Below are positions 59,601-64,000 of a DNA stretch of 64,000 bases, piece after piece; the first letter of the stretch is position 1, and each line of letters begins with the position of its first letter. A program made the translations under genes and the position numbers. The stretch comes from Piromyces finnis (lineage: Eukaryota; Neocallimastigomycota; Neocallimastigomycetes; Neocallimastigales; Neocallimastigaceae): contig MCFH01000001.1 of the NCBI GenBank assembly GCA_002104945.1, positions 2,204,501 to 2,268,500 of the forward strand, written 5' to 3'. Under the pieces are notes generated by a model. It did not search any database. It saw only the letters and a program-made list of their open reading frames with translations, and was not told where the DNA came from.

Positions 59601-60736
59601 AAGATGATGATAAAAGTAATAAGGAAAATTCAAAAGAAGAAGATACTGAATTTATTGATGATGAAGATGATGAAGATTTTGAATTCCCAGATACGCAAAT
59701 TGAAGCTCCACAATTATTAACTACACAAAAACAAAAGGATAAAAGAATGATGGAAGATATGAAGCAAAGATACAACTTAGACGAAATTGCTCATGAAGAT
59801 GAAGCTAATGAATCAGCTGAAGATTTACAATCATCAGGAAGAAAGCATATTTCCGCAACTGAAAGACGTAAGCTTCGTCGTAAAAAGCGTCAAGAAAATA
59901 AGTTAAATAAATTAATGGAAAGTGAAGATAGTATTTCTACTCCTAATGATTCAACTAATGAATTCATTTCCGACGGAAATATTGAAGGAAAACGAAAAAA
60001 GAAGGGTAAAAATAAGGGTGGTAATAGTAACGTTCTAAATAAATTTATGACAAATGATTCCACTGTTGCAAACATTCTTCAATCTAATGTTCGTGGTAAA
60101 AAAGGTAAAATTAAGAAGTTAAAGGAAAAGTATTTAGACCAAGATGATGAAGAAAGACAAATTCGTATGCAACTTACCGGGGCTATTAGTAAAAAGGAAA
60201 ATAGAAAAAACAAAAAAGGAAAGAAAGAAACTCAAAGTCAAAAATCATTAGCATTTATGTCCTCAGTAAATAATAGTAAATCTAATAACGCTAAAAAGAG
60301 TGATAATATGGAAGGCTCAAAGACATCTTCTCAACAAGAGAAAGAAGAAATTCAACAAATTCTAAAGGATGAAAATATTCCAATCTTAGAAGAAGAGCAA
60401 TTAGAATCATTAATGATGCTTGATGAATTAACTGGACAACCAAATGAAAACGATGAACTTTTATATGCTATCCCTGTTTGTGCACCATGGGTATGTTTAC
60501 AAAAATATAAGTATAGAGTTAAACTTTTACCAGGAAGTGTAAAAAAAGGAAAATTAGTTCGTTCTATAACATCAAACTTTGTTCAAATGTCAAAAGCTCT
60601 TGACCGTGAAAAGGAATTAATAATGTCTGTTAATGAAACCGAAATGATAGGTTCTATTGGTTTAAGCAAGTGTGAAATGGTCAACGAAAATTCATCTATT
60701 GGTAGTACAAAGAAAAGAAATAAGCGTTCTAAATAA
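56608..60736 (+). CDS. RQC2: Rqc2/NEMF ribosome-associated quality-control factor (three exons)
   Basis: Exons 56608-56712, 56867-57077 and 57312-60736 give 1,246 residues. The short first exons matter: they restore the NFACT-N start (MKKRFSFLDVAAV) and the GTDRIVDL motif. Asp 9 and the Asp-Arg pair at 96-97 match the residues of yeast Rqc2 (D9, D98, R99) needed for CAT-tail synthesis. A coiled-coil arm is followed by the NFACT-R domain ([33 protein letters not shown]) and an acidic Asp/Glu/Lys-rich segment. The NFACT-C domain is at the end (ELLYAIPVCAPW, KYKYRVKLLPG). The protein binds 60S subunits with stalled nascent chains and recruits the Ltn1 ligase. It is longer than yeast Rqc2 because of the acidic low-complexity inserts. 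Confidence 0.95.
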
Positions 60737-62071
60737 CTTTTTTAAAAGATTAAATAATATATGTTAAAATTGGAAATAAGTTTTTTTTTTTTATCATTTT
60801 ATATTTTTAAACAATTGTGTATATAAGTAAATATAGCATTTTTATAAAATTCATTTTAAAATAACTTGTTTTGAAATATAAATTTTGATTAATATATATC
60901 AATACTTTTCTAATAATAAGAATTATAAATAATAATATATAAAAAACAAAATATTTTTTAAAAAATATATATATATTAAATTAAAATTTAAATTTAAAAT
61001 TTGAATATTCGGTAAATCCATTAAATAAACTTTCTAATATTTATAACGTATACATTTAAAACAAATTAGTTATATTCTAAAAATAAATATATTATATATT
61101 TTATATTTTATATATTATATACTATATATTAATATTATTGATATCTCATATTTTTAATAAATTTCAGTAAATATTAATAATATCTTTAAATTAACTATGT
61201 TTATCAATTTAAGATTATAATTTAAAAAAAAAAAAAATTAAAAAATTTAGATAAAAAATAATTAAAAGAAAAGACTTCGGTTTAATAATGAAGTAATTTA
61301 AAAAAAAAAAAAAAAAAAAATAAAGGAAATAAATAAAGTACCAAATTAAGAAATATATTATAAATAGAAATATGTTTTTTATTTAATCTATCAATAATGA
61401 TATAAAATTAAATATATTCTATTTTATATTTTTAAAAATTTAAAATACAACAAAATAAAAAAGACTAAAAAATATATAAATAAAACTATATAAAGCCTAA
61501 AAAATCACAAAAAAATTGATAAATATTATTCATTTTTTATATTTGAAATTTCAATTTTCATTAAAGAAAGTAAGTATAATATATATGTATAAATATATAA
61601 ATTTGAATATAATATATAAGCTAAGATAAATATTAATATTTTTGTTATTACTATTATTATTAAAGAGAAATATAAATATAAACATTAACTATTTTTATTT
61701 AATTAAATAATAATAATAATAATAATAAATATATAAATATTTAATATTATAGGTAAATAATATTAAAAGAATATATATTATTTTTAATAATCAATAAAAA
61801 TATAATAAAAGAAAAAGAAAAAGAAATAATAAAAAAGAAAAAAAAAAAGTAAAATAACAAATTTTATATTCTAATTCGCTAAACCAAATATATAGTTTTG
61901 AATTTCAATAATAATAAAAAACAATAAATTTAATAAAAATGTAAGTATTTAACTATATAGTTAATTTATAATAATATGTATATAATATATTAAGCTATTC
62001 TTTTTAATTTAATAGTATTTTTAATTTAATAGTATTCAAAATTAATATACCAATAATTATAAAAATTCATA
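60737..62071. other. Intergenic DNA; possible 5' UTR intron of the syntaxin gene
   Basis: AT-rich with no coding gene. At 61941 there is a strong donor (GTAAGTATTT). Two candidate acceptors (AATTTAATAG) end at 62015 and 62032, the result of a 17-base tandem duplication. This would be an untranslated-leader intron ending about 40 bases before the ATG. It is a speculative call. Confidence 0.35.
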
Positions 62072-63374
62072 ATGTCTTTCGCTGATCTTGAAAAAGGGTT
62101 TAATTTCACTCGTAGTATAAATAGTAATGTTCCACCGATACATACAACTTCCCAAAGTATATATTTACATAATTAATAATTACTATTACTTCTGGATATT
62201 GATATATATATATATATTTTATACTATATATAAAATACAATAATATAATATAATAGATAATTCAGAATTTATTATGATTAACAATAGAATTTCTGGAAAT
62301 ATTTTCAAAGCTTCAAATAACATAACTTCAATTCAACGTATTGTACAAAGTGATTCCATAAAAAATCCAAAAATAAGGGAACAGCAGTAAGCAGCAAAAT
62401 AAATTGTAATTATTATCTGTAATATATAAATCCTAAAGAAAATTAATTTTTTAACTACTATAGGCATAGATTAACCGAAGAAGTTCGACAACTTACAAAG
62501 GATATTAATGCTGATTTAAAATTATTAAATTCACAAAATGTTTCAGATTATGAAGAAACTAGCGCAGTATGTATTATTTATTAATAGAATTAAATAAATA
62601 AAAAAAATTATTGAAAAATATTAATACTAATAATATATATAGAAACAAAAGGATATGATATATAAAAAGCTTTCTAAAGATTTTGAGTCTGTATTAAAAC
62701 GATTCCAAGAAGTATCAAAACTTTCAGCTCAAAAGAATTTAGAAATTGTTAATCGTGCAAAATATCAACAAAACTTGTAAATACTTTTTTATATTAATAG
62801 CAATTGTATTTATATATAAAATCTAATATCTTATGCTAAGCTTATGTAATATTTTTTTCATTTTATTTTGTATAATTATATAATTATACTAGAATTGAAG
62901 AAGGAGAAGAAGAACCAAATGAAAATCAACCACTTCTTGGTGGTCAAGAGTAATATATCAATATAATTAATTATAAAATTATAAATAATAATAAAACTTA
63001 ATATATAAATTATAACATATTACATCTTTTATGACTATTAATTTAGTCAAATTCAAATACAAACTATTGAGAATGAGTTAAATTATAATGAATCATTAAT
63101 TACAGAAAGAGAAAATGAATTAAAAGACATTGAACGTTCAATGGTTGAAATTAATGAAATATTCCGTGACTTAGGTACAATGGTTAATGATCAGCAATAT
63201 CTATTAGATAATATAGAATCAAATGTTATTGATATTTCAACAAATATTGAAAGCGCAAATAATCAACTTCGTTCAGCAAATAATTATCAAAAGAAAGCAA
63301 GACAGAAAATGTGGTACTTAATACTTATTGCAGTACTTGTAGGATTGGTTCTAATAGTGTCTGTCATTTCATAA
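62072..63374 (+). CDS. Qa-SNARE, Pep12/syntaxin-7 type (six exons)
   Basis: Exons 62072-62156, 62257-62386, 62464-62566, 62643-62776, 62893-62949 and 63047-63374 join in frame to 278 residues. The N-terminal part has Habc-type helices (RISGNIFKASNNITSIQRIV, RLTEEVRQLTKDIN, FQEVSKLSAQKNLEIVNRAK). An acidic linker with the PLLGGQ motif precedes the SNARE helix (ERENELKDIERSMVEINEIF, RDLGTMVNDQQYLLDNIESN), which has the Gln expected at the zero layer (NDQQ). A C-terminal membrane anchor (WYLILIAVLVGLVLIVSVIS) ends the protein. Length and layout match endosomal/vacuolar syntaxins that act in membrane fusion. Introns are about 76-140 bases. Only the last exon would be obvious without splicing. Confidence 0.92.
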
Positions 63375-64000
63375 AAATAATTAAAAAATTTTGATTGCTT
63401 ATTAATTATATTTAATTATTTTCTTTTTTTTTTTTTTTTTTTGTTGTCGTTGTTGCTTTTCATAATATAAAAAAAAAAAAAAAAAAAAAAAAAAATATTA
63501 AATAATAATTTAAATATAGTCAATATTATATATTAAATCTATATATTATTGAAATATTGAAATATCATAAATAATAAAATTAAAATAATTTCTATCTCAA
63601 ATAAAAAAAAAAAAAAAACAATATTATTTTTAAATAACATTATAAATAAAAAAGATAGCACTTTTAAATTCTATTATTAATAATTTAATAATTATATATC
63701 TTATATCTTGTAATAGCATAAAACATGAATCACGTATCATTTTAAACTGTATATATAATTATTTATTAAAATATATTTATTATTTTATAAAATATTAATA
63801 AATAAATAAATAAATCATGAATATCTAAAATAAAAAAAAAAAAAAAATCAATAATTATACATTTGACTATTATGCCAATTATGTTAATTATGTTAGTACA
63901 AAATGAACGTCTTTGAATATTAGAAATGAAATATATTTTTAAAAATCTATATAATAAATAACATCATATATCAATTGATATGAGTCATCATATAAGTATT
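63375..64000. other. Downstream intergenic AT-rich DNA
   Basis: Homopolymer runs (T near 63427, A near 63470-63495) and an AAAT tract near 63800. No gene is seen to the end of the window. Confidence 0.45.

Overview
The window is eukaryotic and extremely AT-rich: long A/T homopolymers, many ATT, TTTA and AAAT microsatellites, and intergenic DNA almost devoid of G and C. Genes have short GT..AG introns and encode Asn-rich, low-complexity proteins. A fungus is indicated by an SKT5/CHS4-type chitin synthase regulator with a C-terminal CaaX box, a TPS2/TSL1-type trehalose protein, a MET17-type sulfhydrylase and three secreted pectin methylesterases carrying fungal CBM1 cellulose-binding modules. 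With this base composition the best guess is an anaerobic gut fungus (Neocallimastigomycota). That is an inference from gene content and composition, not a database match.

Layout. 1-6.35 kb: 3' part of a giant Asn-rich protein with several SUMO-interaction-like motifs (five exons reconstructed). 8.9-10.4 kb: a multipass membrane protein of unknown family. 13.9-18.3 kb: a ten-exon trehalose-phosphate synthase/phosphatase family gene whose phosphatase half lacks the nucleophile box. 18.7-19.1 kb: a triplicated TTTA-containing repeat. 23.1-27.2 kb: SKT5/CHS4-like Sel1-repeat protein. 28.25-28.8 kb: a GC-richer insertion with 17-bp target-site duplications and a tRNA-like Pol III promoter, i.e. 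a SINE-like retroposon. 29.7-31.0 kb: a TRIC-like cation channel with an 18-bp microexon.

31.5-43.8 kb is the most striking region: two arms of about 5 kb in inverted orientation, each holding a head-to-head pair of nearly identical O-acetylhomoserine sulfhydrylase (MET17-like) genes, so four intact copies in the order -,+,-,+. The 2.1-kb spacer contains a decayed non-LTR retrotransposon and an ATT microsatellite. A fifth, truncated copy lies at 45.2-45.5 kb beside what looks like a decayed Asn-rich gene.

47.1-55.8 kb is a cluster of three pectin methylesterase-CBM1 genes, interrupted by an antisense ankyrin-repeat gene. Two of them share an almost identical central tract, which suggests gene conversion. 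56.6-60.7 kb encodes the ribosome quality-control factor Rqc2/NEMF. 62.1-63.4 kb encodes a six-exon Qa-SNARE (Pep12/syntaxin-7 type).

The genes do not form an operon-like pathway. Themes are plant cell-wall (pectin) degradation, sulfur amino-acid synthesis with strong gene amplification, and fungal housekeeping. Exon boundaries were worked out by hand from splice signals and reading-frame continuity. No transcript data or homology search was available.
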